Below, in pieces: positions 23,043 through 34,020 of a DNA stretch of 64,000 nt. Location: positions 66,043,501 through 66,107,500 of the forward strand of contig JAUMIR010000001.1 in the NCBI GenBank assembly GCA_030847615.1, in the 5' to 3' direction. Position 1 is the stretch's first letter, and each line of letters begins with the position of its first letter. Both the position numbers and the translations under genes were made by a program. The notes under the pieces are model-generated. The model was given only the letters and a program-made list of their open reading frames with translations. It was not told where the DNA came from and did no database searches. This DNA comes from Gambelia wislizenii. Its lineage: Eukaryota > Chordata > Lepidosauria > Squamata > Crotaphytidae.

Positions 23043-23399
23043 ATTATTATCAAATTAGAGATCACCAGTTTATTGTTTTGTACTGTATATATTTGCTTGC
23101 TTTCAAGGAGCAGCAAAATGTTGTTAGAAATTTAGAAACAGAGTTTTTACGGTATCTGATTCTTTAAGCATAGTATTACTATTTAAATTTCTCACATATG
23201 AGCATAAGTTAAAGCCTTCTCATCTTTCTTTTTCTTTTCTTTTTTGAGAATTGGTTATTGCTTTTTAACAGGTTAAAAACACATAGCTCTGTTAAAAAAA
23301 AAAAAAGCGAGACAGAAAACACTCTAAAATTAAAACAGTATGTCAAATCTAATATTTAAACAGCCACAGTCAGAAAACAGCTGTAACAACAGTTTCAGC
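23043..23399. other. Unassigned sequence
   Basis: T-rich and A-rich tracts; no recognisable gene or repeat. Confidence 0.4.
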
Positions 23400-24221
23400 C
23401 ACCTATTGAAACATCCACCAGCTGCCAGACCATTTCCAGGCACAATTCAAAGTGCTTGTTTTGTTCCATAAAGCCCTTGGGTCCAAGTTATTTGAAGGAC
23501 CGTATCTCCCTTTGCAGGCCCATTATAGCTCTAAGATAGCCCAGGGAGGCTCTTCCTAACCAACAGGGATGACCTGGTTAATGGGGTGCAAGTGGTGGGA
23601 TCTTTAGGTGAGAGTGATCATGTTCTCCTGGAGTTTGTCATACAATGGAAAGGAGAAGCCAGGCATAGTCAGACACGCATTCTTGACATTAGGAGAGCTG
23701 ATTTCAATAAACTCAGGGAAATACTGGGGGTGATCCCATGGTCAGGAATACTAAAAGAGAAGAGACCTCAAGACAGATGGGACTTTCTCAAAAGGGAGAT
23801 ACTGAAGGTACAATTTCAAAAAGTACCATTGAGGAAGAAAAATGGGAGGTGTCTCAAGAAACCAGGATGGATGACTAAAGAACTTTAAACGGAGCTAAGT
23901 TTTAAACGGAACACGTATAGGAAATGGAAAAAGGGGGAAATCACCAAAGAAGAATTCAAACAGATAGCAAAGACGTGTAGGAGTAAAGTGAGAAAAGCTA
24001 AAGCACAGAATGAGCTCAGGCTTGCTAGAGAGGTTAAGAACAATAAAAAGGGTTTTTGGGGGTATGTCCACAGCAAAAGGTGGAAGAAGGAAATGGTAGG
24101 GCCACTACGTGGAGAAGATGGCACTATGCTAACAGGGGACAGAGAAAAGGCAGAATTACTCAACACCTTCTTTGCCTCAGTGTTTTCAGAAAAGGAAAAA
24201 GGTGACCAACCTGAGGATAAC

Positions 24222-24283
24222 CGCCCCGATTGTTTTAACAGAGGGGCGGGGTATAAATAAATTTTATTATTATTATTATTATT
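24222..24283 (+). mobile_element. 60-bp LINE/SINE tail insertion in CR1
   Basis: The CR1 coding sequence '...gaggataac | gaacagaggacac...' is interrupted by 'cgccccgattg', a short stretch, 'gaggggcggggtataaataa' and (ATT)n. This is the 3' tip of an L2-like tail. The same family lies in reverse at 42,316-42,427. It is an extreme 5' truncation. Confidence 0.7.
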
Positions 24284-25549
24284 GAACAGAGGACACAATA
24301 GGGGAAATCCAGCACAGAATAAGGAAAGAGGTAGTACAGGAATACCTTCTTAATCTAAATGTATTTAAATCTCCAGGAACAGATGAACTACATCCAAGAG
24401 TATTAAAAGAGCTGGCAAATGTAATCTCAGAGCCATTGGCAATAATCTTTGAGAACTCCTGGAGAACAGGAGAAATCCCAGCATACTGGAGGAGGGCAAA
24501 CGTCTCCATCTTCAAAAAGGGGTAAAAAGAGGGTCCCAACAATTATCATCCAGTTCGTCTGATATCAATACCAGGGAAGATTCTAGAGCAGATCATTAAA
24601 CAGAGAGTCTGTGAACATTTAGAAGGCAATGCCATAATCACAAAAAGTCAACATGGGTTTCAGAGAAAGAAGTCATGTCAGACAAATCTGATCTCTTTTT
24701 TTTGATAAAATTAACAGCTTGGTAGATGAAGGGAACTCTGTGGATATCGCATACCTTGATTTCAGTAAGGCCTTTGATAAGGTTCCCCATGACATTCTTG
24801 CAAACAAGCTTGTAAAATGTGGGCTAGACAAGTTAACTGTTCAATAGATTTGTAATTGGTTGACCTGCCGAACCCAAACGGTGCTCAGCAGTGGCTCCTC
24901 TTCATCTTGGAAAGATGTGACCAGTGGGGTGCCACAGGGCTCTGTCCTGGGCCCAGTGCTATTCAACATCTTTATCAATGACTTGGATAAGGGAATTAGG
25001 GACATACTTATCAAATTTGCAGATGACACTAAATTAGGAGAGGTAGCTAATATCCGAGAGGACAGGATCAAAATTCAAAATGACCTGGATAGACTGGAGA
25101 GCTGGGCCAAAGCTAACAAAATGAAATTCAATACGGAGAAATGTAAGGTACTGCACTTAGGGCGGAAAAACGAAATGCATACATACAGGATGGGGGAGAC
25201 CTGGCTGAATGAGACTACGTGCAAAAGGGATGTAGGAGTCCTAGTAGACCACAAGTTGAACATGAGTCAACAGTGTGATGCAGCAGCTAAAAGGCCAATG
25301 CGATTTTGGGCTGCATCAATAGAAGTATAGTGTCTAGATCAAAGGGAGGTCATGGTGCCACTCTATTCTACCTTGATCAGGCCTCACCTAGAAAACTGTG
25401 TCCAGTTCTTGGCACCACAATTCAAAAAGGATATTGACAAATTGGAGCATGTCCAGAAAAGGGCGACTAAAATGATGAAAGGTCTGGAAACCATGCCCAA
25501 TGAGGAAAGACTTAGGGAGCTGGGTATGTTTAGCCTGGAAAAAAGTTAA
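24284..25549 (+). pseudogene. CR1 reverse transcriptase and C-terminal region, decayed
   Basis: Across frames the RT motifs appear in order: 'SPGTDELHPRVLKELA' (about 24,375), 'QHGFQRKKSCQTNLI' (about 24,650), 'YLDFSKAFDKVPHDIL' (about 24,750), '[20 protein letters not shown]' (about 24,925-24,985), 'FADDTKLG' (about 25,015-25,040) and 'CKVLHLGRKN' (about 25,145). The catalytic FADD is intact. A 156-aa open stretch runs 24,860-25,330. Stops occur near 24,523 (in 'KKG*KEG'), 24,846 and 25,330, and a one-base shift near 24,700. This is clearly inactive but only modestly decayed. Confidence 0.85.
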
Positions 25550-25974
25550 GAGGCAATATGATAGCCCTGGGTAAGTATTTGAAGGGGTGTCACGTTGAAG
25601 ATGGAGCAGGCTTGTTTTCTGCTGCTCCAGAGACTGGAACACGGAGCAGTGGATGCAAGCCCCAGGAACAGAGATTCCACCTCAACATTAGGAGGAACTT
25701 TCTGACCGTAAGAGCTGTTCGGCGGTGGAACAAACTCCCTCGGAGCATGGTGGGGTCTCCTTCCTTGGAGGTCTTTAAACAGAGGCTGGATGGCCATCTG
25801 TCAGGGATGCTTTGATTGTGATTTCCTGCATGGCAGGGGGTTGGACTGGGATGGCCCTCGTGGCCTCTTCCAACTCTATAATTCTATGATTCTTTGATTT
25901 TCTCTATTCTACCACCTTCTCAGTCTTGTTTGGTGGGAACAAAGAAGAGGGCCTTCTCAGTGGATGATCCCAGA

Positions 25975-26585
25975 GTGAAGTCGAAGGCTTTCACAGCCGG
26001 TATCCTTAGGTTTTTTGTGGGGGTTTTTTCTGGGCTGTGAGGCCATGTTCTGGAAGAATTTATTCCTGATGTTTCGCCCGCATGTAGCAGAACATGTTAT
26101 AAACCAACCATGTTAAATAACATAAAATGTTATTTAAAAACACCAAAATTCTGCACCAGGCCAACAACTATCATGTCACAATTCACAGAGAAGCTATTGA
26201 AATCCACAAATATCTGGACAACTTCAACAGGAAAGAAGAAACCCTTAAAGTAAACAAAGTTTGGTTACCAGTCTTGAAAAACACCTACATCAAAACTCAA
26301 CACATGCAAATGAACTCCACCCAGGGACAGGGGGATATCCAGCAGATAATGGGTCATTAGCCAAACAGACACTTAATCCTCCTTGCATATCTTCCTCCAG
26401 GAATTACCCATTCAAATACACAAATTTACATATCCTCTACAACAGGGGATCAGTGTATATAACCCGCCCACACGCCTACCCAACCATTCTCTGAAGATGC
26501 CAGCCACATCTTCAGGTGAAACATCAGAAGTAAACTCTTCCAGAACATGGCCTCACAGCCCGGAAAAAACCCACAGAAAACCTAT
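25975..26585 (+). mobile_element. Penelope-like element, truncated, with inverted terminal copy and 12-bp TSD
   Basis: The insertion is bounded by GATGATCCCAGA at 25,963-25,974 and 26,586-26,597. The first ~110 bases ('gaagtcgaaggctttcacag', then 'tgtgaggccatgttctggaa' and 'ctgatgtttcgcc') are an inverted copy of the element's 3' end. The rest (about 26,085-26,585) is in plus orientation. It encodes a decayed end of the GIY-YIG endonuclease ('REAIEIHKYLDNFNRKEETL') and closes with 'ttccagaacatggcctcaca'. Inverted LTR-like arrangements are known for Penelope-like elements. A 5' inversion during insertion is another explanation. Confidence 0.8.
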
Positions 26586-26940
26586 GATGATCCCAGACTT
26601 TGGAACTCCCTCCCTAGGGAGGCCAGGATAGCCCCGTCCTTGCTGTCCTTCTGTCAGCAAGTCAAAATATTTTTATGTTGTCAGGCTTTTAGAAACTGAC
26701 TGGGGTGGGGTTTTGATGCTGTGAGGTGCTGTTTTTAAGGTTTGTATATAGTCTTTTAATGAATTTTAATGTTTTAACTTTATAAATTATTTCATCATTT
26801 TAAATAACTTACATTTTTATTAATGCCTTTCTATACTTTTTAATTTGTACTTTTAAATACGTTGTTAGCTACCTTAAGCCCCGTTATTGGGAGAAAGGTG
26901 GGATATAAATGAATAAAATAAAATAAAATAAACAAGAATA

Positions 26941-29587
26941 ATCTGGAAAGTTTTAATAGAAGAACTATATTTTAGCTGTTCTTTGAAAGGGCTTTAATGG
27001 TCAGAACCAGCACTTCAAATTTAACTTGGAAGCAAAGTTGTGATGAGTGCAAATGTTCCAAATGAAATCGTGCTTTCATCCAGAAGAGTATGTGGTTTGC
27101 AGCCTTGACTTGTTTGGCCTTTGCTACAAGCTTCTCTTCTATCTAGTGGCATTCCTTAAGTTGGAGTCACCCAGTACGGTAACTCATGGTGTCACCCTCA
27201 TGAACCGCCTTCTGTACCAGACCACAGTATTGTAGCTAAAATACCAGAATCTTTAAGTATCCATAGCCCCTGTCCCTCTTGCATCCTTAGATTGTGCAAA
27301 CATATACATACCCACACGTTGCTCCCTGCTTTGGCACCAGTTCCTTGCCGCCTCACTTCTGATGCCACCCCAGGACCTCAGCTGTCCCACACAAGCAGCA
27401 GAGCATGGCTGACCCACAAGAGAGCAGGGAGAGAGCAAGGCAGTTCCCAGGCCAGCCGAGTCCTGCCATCCATGGGGAAGGAGCAGGGCCACTTAACAGC
27501 TTATAGGGTCCCACTGCCCTCCTCCAGCCCTTTCTTTGTGGTGGAGAACTATCCCATTGAACTCTCCCCACCTCCACAGTTGGTGACACCCCTCTGATGG
27601 TGTCACCTGGTGCAGTCCACACATACCCCATAACCCCTAGTGATGCCACTGCTTCTGTCGTCCATTTAAGAGTACTTTTAGTCCTAACTATGCTTATGCT
27701 TCCATTTTATTACTTGACATCTCCTTATTTCTAGGTGTTCCATTGTGTCCATTTTGAGTGTCCAGCCCAAACTGCTGCCCATAAGGAAGACACTAGTGAA
27801 GAAGATGTTGGCACAGGTGGACAGCAACTGGCATCCCACTCTCTTCGAGCTTCAAGCAACAGCTCTGTGCACTCTCTTCCAGGATCTACTTCACACCCAT
27901 AACCTCATCAATGCTACAGGAGAATGGACAATAGCATTTGCAACCCTTGTGCCATGATAAAATTGTTCACCAACTCCTTGTGTAAGCAACTCTTCCTTCT
28001 CAGTATGGACAAAGGGGACCATACCTGGCAACTTGAAATGTTCATATAGAAAAGGCTGTCCAAAGACATAATGGGGCTACTTCACATTTTCCATTTTGAT
28101 AAAATCAGGATGTTCTGCTTGGAAAGAAAGTAGTTTTTTGGCTTTCATCAAGTCTCCTGTTTACAGCCTACCTCTTTAACTGAATCAAATCAGGTAAAGT
28201 TGAAGGAAAAAGAAAAGCCAAGCCAAATTATGATATAAATATGCCATGTGAACAGTACAAAGAGTGATGATTACATGTGCCTGCAAAATGCACCTGCTAG
28301 GAAAGGGTCTTCTCTGAGAATGTTTATGGAAAATAAGTCTATGGAAACCCAATTTTAATTTATTCATAACCCATCCTTATTTGTAAATTACAAGCCATTT
28401 GAAAATCTATGTATATATTTATATATATATATATACTTTGTCTGTTTTTTTCCTTCTCTCTCTCTCTCTCTCTCTTTTTTTTTTTTTTGGTTTTGTTTTG
28501 TTGAAACACTTGATTATTGTGTTATATCAGGTAGATCTGCTTGATAGCTCTACTGATAGAGGCAGGCATATGATAATCTTATTGCCTTACTTTGTTTGAC
28601 AAGGAAAACTCCTTAAGAGGGAAATGCATAAAATAATGCAGTTTAAGAATGTTTTATTGGAATTCTGAGTAGTTGACATAATTAACAGAATTGCCCATTT
28701 TTACCCCTCTGGAAAACTGGTTGTCAGATTCTTAAGTAGAGAAAAAAAATAATGATCTTATTAGAATACATTAAAATGTGCTTTAGTTTCTATAACATTA
28801 TCAATATAGCTGTCTAACTTCTTTTTGTTATTATTGGAAAGCTGATGTGGCTGACCAACATTTCAGCTGTGTTTGGTATGGCTGGGAGTACAGTGCTGGC
28901 AATGTATAATAAAGTATTTGTTTAAAAAATAGATTATAGTATTCCATTAGGGATTTAAAATAAACACTTCTAAGAAGCTTTTCACATAATCTCCATAAAT
29001 ACAGATTTGAGTTGTATAGTTAGATTTGGTTTGTATTTTAAGTAATTTACATGCTAGCAGTAGCTATCCTTTGTAACTTAATCAGATTATTGATTTGACT
29101 ACTATTCTGAATGTGTTCACCTGCAGCATTCCCCACATTCACTTGTTTTGCCTCCTTCTGCATTTGCCACAGTGAAATAGTCTGTGCATTTTTATGTAGA
29201 TACTGATGCCATTTTCCCATCTGGTTAGAGAAAAACAAATATGTATCATGAAGTATGTGATTTTAGAGAAAATTATTGTCAATTTGTGGTTATTGTGTTT
29301 TCTTTTCTTTTTTTAAATTGTGTAAAATAGCTTGGTGCCAACTGTTTGTTTCAGCTATGGTGTCCTATAAATAACTAGTTAAAACTGTTGCACTGATTGA
29401 ACATAAGTGCTTGCGTTCTACTGAATGTTGTTTGGAATATAAGGTGGGAAGAAACTGGGTGCATTATGGATGCAGAGCATTAAAGGAAAGCCCCCACCCC
29501 ACTCCCAGTATGCTACAAACTACTACTCATCTTCAGTCGGCCTCATGTTAGTCATATTTCAGCTACCATTTGCAAGAAAACTGCAAA
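26941..29587. other. Unassigned sequence, partly GC-rich, with simple repeats
   Basis: No gene was recognised. A GC-richer patch lies at about 27,250-27,660. It has two 'atggtgtcacc' words (27,187 and 27,598) in the manner of some dispersed reptile repeats, but the family is unknown. (AT)n lies at about 28,418-28,436, (CT)n at 28,457-28,475, followed by poly-T. The 28,600-29,460 stretch is AT-rich and repeat-free. An 'aataaagtatttgtttaaaa' near 28,906 could be a retropseudogene end, without further support. Confidence 0.35.
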
Positions 29588-29806
29588 GTTGACCCCTGTG
29601 CCCATGGGACCTGTTTCTGCAGTTTCATTTATCCATGTCTGAAAAAATATGTGCGCTCTAGGCATTTTCTAAGTCCTCCAGTGAGATTCTATGGTATGGT
29701 ATGCTTCTGCAGGAAGTAATTCATTTCAATAGGGTTCACTATTATCCATGGTTTTGTGTATCCGTGGTAATTCAGGGAACCTGCAGATACTAGGGAGGGG
29801 CAGCTG
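29588..29806. mobile_element. TA-type MITE, partly decayed
   Basis: The right end 'ctgcagatactagggagggg' plus CAGCTG is followed by TA. Its reverse complement (CAGCTGCCCCTCCCTAGTATC) is matched loosely by the left end 'gttgacccctgtgcccatgg'. The internal 'tattatccatggttttgtgt' is similar in style to the 22.3-kb MITE. Confidence 0.6.
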
Positions 29807-31336
29807 TAGGAGAACAAACCAGCCCTTTGGGGAAAAAGTCAAGAAGCTGAGAAATGAGACATCAGATTCAGCTATCACAAGCACATGTTTCAAAGAGAGA
29901 GCTTGCAGGTAAACTGTTGTCCTCAGAAAGTTTTGTGAGTTTGTTCTGCCTGGAAGACAGACATGTATGGTTGAAAGTACTCAGAACCAATGGTAACAGC
30001 CTGCAGTTCTTTCTTCTTGTCCTACAGATTTCCAAAATCCTATTTCTGGTACTGCCATTGTCTCATAAAGGGGCTTGTTAGGCAGTGAAGGGATTTGTCT
30101 ACGCATCAATAATTTATGTAGGTGGAACCTCTAGGTACTTGTGGCTAGGAGATACCAACTACATTTGGTTATAAAACAGGAGAAGTGAAGAACAACAATC
30201 TGGGTGAAGATATAAAGAGATATCCACCCATTCACCCCTTATATATCTTCTATGAAGGTAATTGTAGCTGCAGGTTAGTTGAGCATAGCCTCCATCCTTG
30301 TTTGTTTGGAAAATTTGGTTACCAATAAGTCATTCTTGCTCTTTCTTTCCTATCAGACAGATATATGATAAGAAACATGTGGGTGTAAGAGGAAGGCACT
30401 CTCTTCTTCCAGATAATGGGGTGGTATTGCATTCATTTTACTTTTGAATGTTTTCGAAGTAGCAGTGAATAGACAGTGACAAAATCAACCTTTATTTTAA
30501 AGCTACTGAATGGTGCTCAAATATTATTGCTTGCAGTTTTGCCCTTTGAGACTTCACTCCATTTTTTAAAACTCTCAGTAAATAAAGAGCTTCAGTACAA
30601 TCTTTCAGGAGTAATAATAATGTTTAAAGGACAGAGCAAAAATTCTTTATCTTAACTTATAAAATCTCTGTCTTCCAGACGGTGGAATTGGATCCAGGAT
30701 CTCCCTTCTGTGGGCAAAAGGGTTGTATTCATGAAGAGCATCTCTAAACAATTTTCAAGGACCCCACCCCACCCTGCTGCCATCATAGCTCTTTCTATTC
30801 AGCAGGATCCCTGGTCCTCTGTGTAACACTTTCAAGGGCCTGGATGGTACCAGCCTGGAGAAATTGGTTCCTCTAACCCAGTTGCATGCACCTAAATCTG
30901 GATCCAACTCAGTAAATACAGCTCTTTGCATTCCGATTCTCAACAACATACCCCTTTAATCTCCTCTTTCATAATGATTTACTTCATGAGACATCTAATG
31001 AAAGGTGTTGGCATCACATTTTCAAATGTTTGAGACAACTCTACCACTTCTTTTACTGGACCTTTAACCCTTGTGAGGCATTTCAGGAATACGGTCATTG
31101 TGATTGCTTACAAGTACCTACAAGATCTGTTAGTTTCCTCCTGTAGTCCAATGCCCCAATGCTCATTTGTTTAATGATGTCATAAAAAGTATAGAATATG
31201 AAAAATATATAGCACATGGGCATATTTCACCACTCATTGTATATAAGCTCCACTGAAATGAATGTGGAGTTGCTCAGCCCCATTGTTGGTTTCAAATAAT
31301 ATGTATTACCCCTCAGTATGTATACATAACATGTCT
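29807..31336. other. Unassigned sequence
   Basis: No gene or repeat was recognised. The short frames at 29,854-30,081 and 30,755-30,949 show no family features. Confidence 0.4.
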
Positions 31337-31354
31337 GGCCATGTTTAAATATTT

Positions 31355-32614
31355 TTTAAATTATTATCTTTATTAAAACTTTCCATAATATATAAAACAA
31401 ACAAATACCTAACATATAACATAGATCATAACAAATGCAAACAACACATAAACACTTAATCGACTTCTATCATTTCATCTTCCTGTTGGATATTTATAAC
31501 TTCAATTAAATTTCCTCACCATCTAATCATAATTAATTTGTTTCCCACTAACCTCCATTATTAATATTCCTTCTATTATTATTCTCTTACAACATCCAAT
31601 TGCTTCCCCAATATTCTTCCCACAATTTACGCTTTTTCCCAGTCTTGTAAATCCTTTAATTTTTTCCCTCATTTATTATAATAGATAACTTGTCCATCTC
31701 ATACATTTCAAAGTGTTTCTCTATCCATTCCTCTATAGTAGGAACTTCCTTCCCTTTCCATTTTTTTGCAGTTACTAGTCTGGCGGCCGTAATTGCATAT
31801 AATAATACTTTTTTATATTTTTTCCTTATTTCTCCATCTACATTATGCAACATATTTAACAGATATACTTCTGGTTGTAGTGGATAGTCTAATGTCCTAC
31901 TTATTAATTTGTGAATCTTTCCCCATTTTTTTTTTATTTTTTTACATTTCCACCAAACGTGGTAATAAGTACCTTTCGAGTTACCACATTTCCAAAAATT
32001 GTTAGATAAATTCTTATATATTTTATTCAATTTTTCAGGTGTCATATACCACAGATTCATTATCTTATAATAATTTTCTTTCAGGTTGTTACTTTTTGTA
32101 AATTTTATGTTTTTACTCCATGCTGCTTCCAACGAGTCTAATTGTATACTGAGCCCATTTCACCATGTATTGCTTTATCACTTCCTTTTCTTGGCTAAAT
32201 TTTAATAGAAATTTATATATTCTTGAGATGGTTTTCTTTTTTCCTTTATCATTCAATATCCAGTCAAATTCTGTTTGTTCCATTTCTATCCCTTCTAGTT
32301 TCATATCCATTTTAATTTTTTCCATTAGTTGTCTATACAGGAACCAATGGCACTCTATTCCATCATTCCTTAACTCTTCCAGTGTCTTCATTTTATATCC
32401 AACTTCATCTTTCTTTAATATTCCCTCATAAGTTAGCCATTCTCCTTTGAACAAACTTTCGCTTTGATAAAACACTTCATGGGTAGAAACCCATGTTGGT
32501 ATTTTTGAATATAACCACCTTTTATATTTCCCCCAAATCCTCCGTAATGCTTTTCTAACAAAATGATGTCCAAACTCCTTATGTACCACCTCTGTCTTGT
32601 ACCACATATAGGCA
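31355..32614 (-). mobile_element. L1-clade LINE, C-terminal part, with 18-bp TSD
   Basis: A 1,260-bp minus-strand insertion bounded by GGCCATGTTTAAATATTT at 31,337-31,354 and 32,615-32,632. It encodes the end of ORF2 in two overlapping frames (32,113-32,607 and 31,656-32,132), ending in an AT-rich 3' UTR with AATAAA. It is typically 5'-truncated. The target was the extreme 5' edge of a CR1 3' fragment. The preserved 18-bp duplication and the long open frames suggest it is younger than the L1 at 6.9-10.8 kb. Confidence 0.9.
31656..32607 (-). pseudogene. L1 ORF2 C-terminal region
   Basis: The upstream segment (164 aa, 32,113-32,607) contains 'EFGHHFVRKALRRIWGKYKRWL' early on (cited as the HHFVRKALRRIW landmark). 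The downstream segment (158 aa, 31,656-32,132) contains 'NNFWKCGNSKGTYYHVWWKC', the cysteine/tryptophan motif typical of the L1 C terminus. It then has 'AARLVTAKKWK' and 'PTIEEWIEKHFEMYEMDKL', the usual end of L1 ORF2. One frameshift near 32,115-32,130 joins them. The cysteine motif is thought to act in RNA binding in L1. Confidence 0.8.
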
Positions 32615-32922
32615 GGCCATGTTTAAATATTTGAAAGGATGTTATACTGAGGATGGAGCAAGTTTGTTTTCTGCTGCTCCAGAGACTAGGACATGGATCA
32701 ATGGACTCAAATTATGGGGAAAGAGATTACACCTAAACATTAGGAAGAACTTCCTGACAGTAAGAGCTGTTCAGCAGTGGAATGCACTGCCTTGGAGTGC
32801 GGTGGAGTCTCCTTCTTTGAAAGTGTTTAAACAGAGGCTGTATGACTATCTGTTGAGAATGCTTTGATTGCATATTCCTGCATGGCCCTTGTAGTCTCTT
32901 CCAACTCTATAATTCTATATGT
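32615..32922 (+). mobile_element. CR1 LINE 3' end
   Basis: The fragment runs from 'ggccatgtttaaatatttga' through 'aagagctgttcagcagtgga' to 'ctcttccaactctataattc'. It lacks the 'gcagggggttggactag' block (a deletion near 32,885). The L1 at 31,355 inserted at its left edge and duplicated the first 18 bases. Confidence 0.88.
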
Positions 32923-34018
32923 TTTCAGTTTTTAGTTTCACTGATGTATTTTCTATTTTCCCCTTTAGTTTGAAATTAGTAGTTTTTTGCATCACCATGA
33001 AAAAAATGTAAAATATACTGCATTTATCCTTGTAACGGGTTTTTAAAACCTCTATTCACAACACAGTGAATTCTTCCAGACTCCTTACCTCAAGCATTTT
33101 AAACACATCCCAGACTCTTTTTTAAAAAAGCAGTTTAGCAATTAGATGTGCAAACATTGTCACAATAGAGCCCACAGTAGATGCTCCCAATACATAACTG
33201 GCAAACTTACGGAGGAGTTTAAGAAGGGGTATGCTCCATTTTTGGTGGGTACCATTTATGCTAACATTCCAATTAGCAATGTGAAATTAAACTTTGTACA
33301 CTGCTCACTACATTTGCCCTCCTATTTTATTCCATTGATCAACTGACCAAAGAGCTGCGGAATTGAGCAGGAATCTGTGTAAACCACATCATGGAAACAG
33401 CCAAGTATGAGCAGAACTATCATAAAGCAGTTGGCACAGGCTGCTGCTCCATAAGGATAGAATGGTCAGTGAAGTTGAAAACATTCCTGCCAGTTGTGTC
33501 AGTACTAAATTAAATTCCTTTTCCTGTAAAAGGCTGATCCTCAATAAGTCTGTCAAAGGAAAATGTTTACTATTTCCTCCTCAGCTTAAAAAAAGAAATA
33601 TTTTGCATATTTGCCCCAACAAAATGACCAAATAGCATTTAAAATTCAAAAACAGATCCAATGCAATCTTTCTCAGATAAAAGTTGACTTCCCCCCCCCA
33701 CTACTTAGTACATACTGTTTGTATATTGGATTGAGTGTAGAGAGGCAAAAGATAAAGTGAACTTGGCTACAAATTCTGTTCAGCCCAAATGCATAATGAC
33801 TCAAAGCTACTGGGTTCGTGTGCAATAATTTAGTACAAACCAAGAAATGTAACAAGGAATGTGAGATTGAGTAAGATGGGCAGTTTGGAGTGATGTAAAC
33901 TGTGTTCCCAGCTTACAACTTCTTACATCAACTGAGCAGATACTATAGGTATGTGTATGGATATCTGGGAATAAGCACACTGAATGAAGGCACCTGCTCC
34001 CTCACCCCTAGACACAAA
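32923..34018. other. Unassigned sequence
   Basis: No gene or repeat was recognised. A C9 tract is at about 33,691. Confidence 0.4.
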
Positions 34019-34020
34019 TA

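Larger units (their letters stand above)
23557..25905 (+). mobile_element. CR1 LINE, 2.3 kb, end of endonuclease through 3' end
   Basis: The copy starts in the last part of the endonuclease ('accaacagggatgacctggt'; translated 'VVGSLGESDHVLLEF'). It covers the linker and the whole RT, the post-RT region and the 3' end ('gcaggggg' then 'ttggactgggatggccctcg'), finishing in the ATTCTATGATTCT-type terminal repeats near 25,880-25,905. It is the most complete CR1 here. The first ~half of ORF2 is missing. A 60-bp foreign tail sits at about 24,222-24,283. Confidence 0.92.
23400..26940 (+). mobile_element. L2 LINE 3' part, interrupted by CR1 and by a Penelope-like element
   Basis: Three collinear L2 pieces can be joined. 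The first, at 23,400-23,556, holds the end of the coding region, 'ccagctgccagaccatttcc' through 'gtccaagttatttgaaggac'. The second, at 25,906-25,974, holds 'tggtgggaacaaagaagagg' and 'gccttctcagtgg'. The third, at 26,598-26,940, holds 'tttggaactccctccctagg' through 'ggagaaaggtgggatataaa', the diagnostic L2 3' end, followed by an (AAAAT)n tail. CR1 (23,557-25,905) separates the first and second pieces. The Penelope-like element (25,975-26,585, plus its target duplication) separates the second and third. L2 is therefore the oldest layer. Confidence 0.8.

Noticed and set aside
26460..26585. Hammerhead ribozyme core in the Penelope-like terminus ('ctgaagatgcc...ggtgaaac')
   Set aside because: Penelope-like elements can carry hammerhead ribozymes, and CUGANGA and GAAA-like words occur. 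The stem II bases between them do not pair in the canonical register here, and the other strand has CUGAUGU instead of CUGAUGA.
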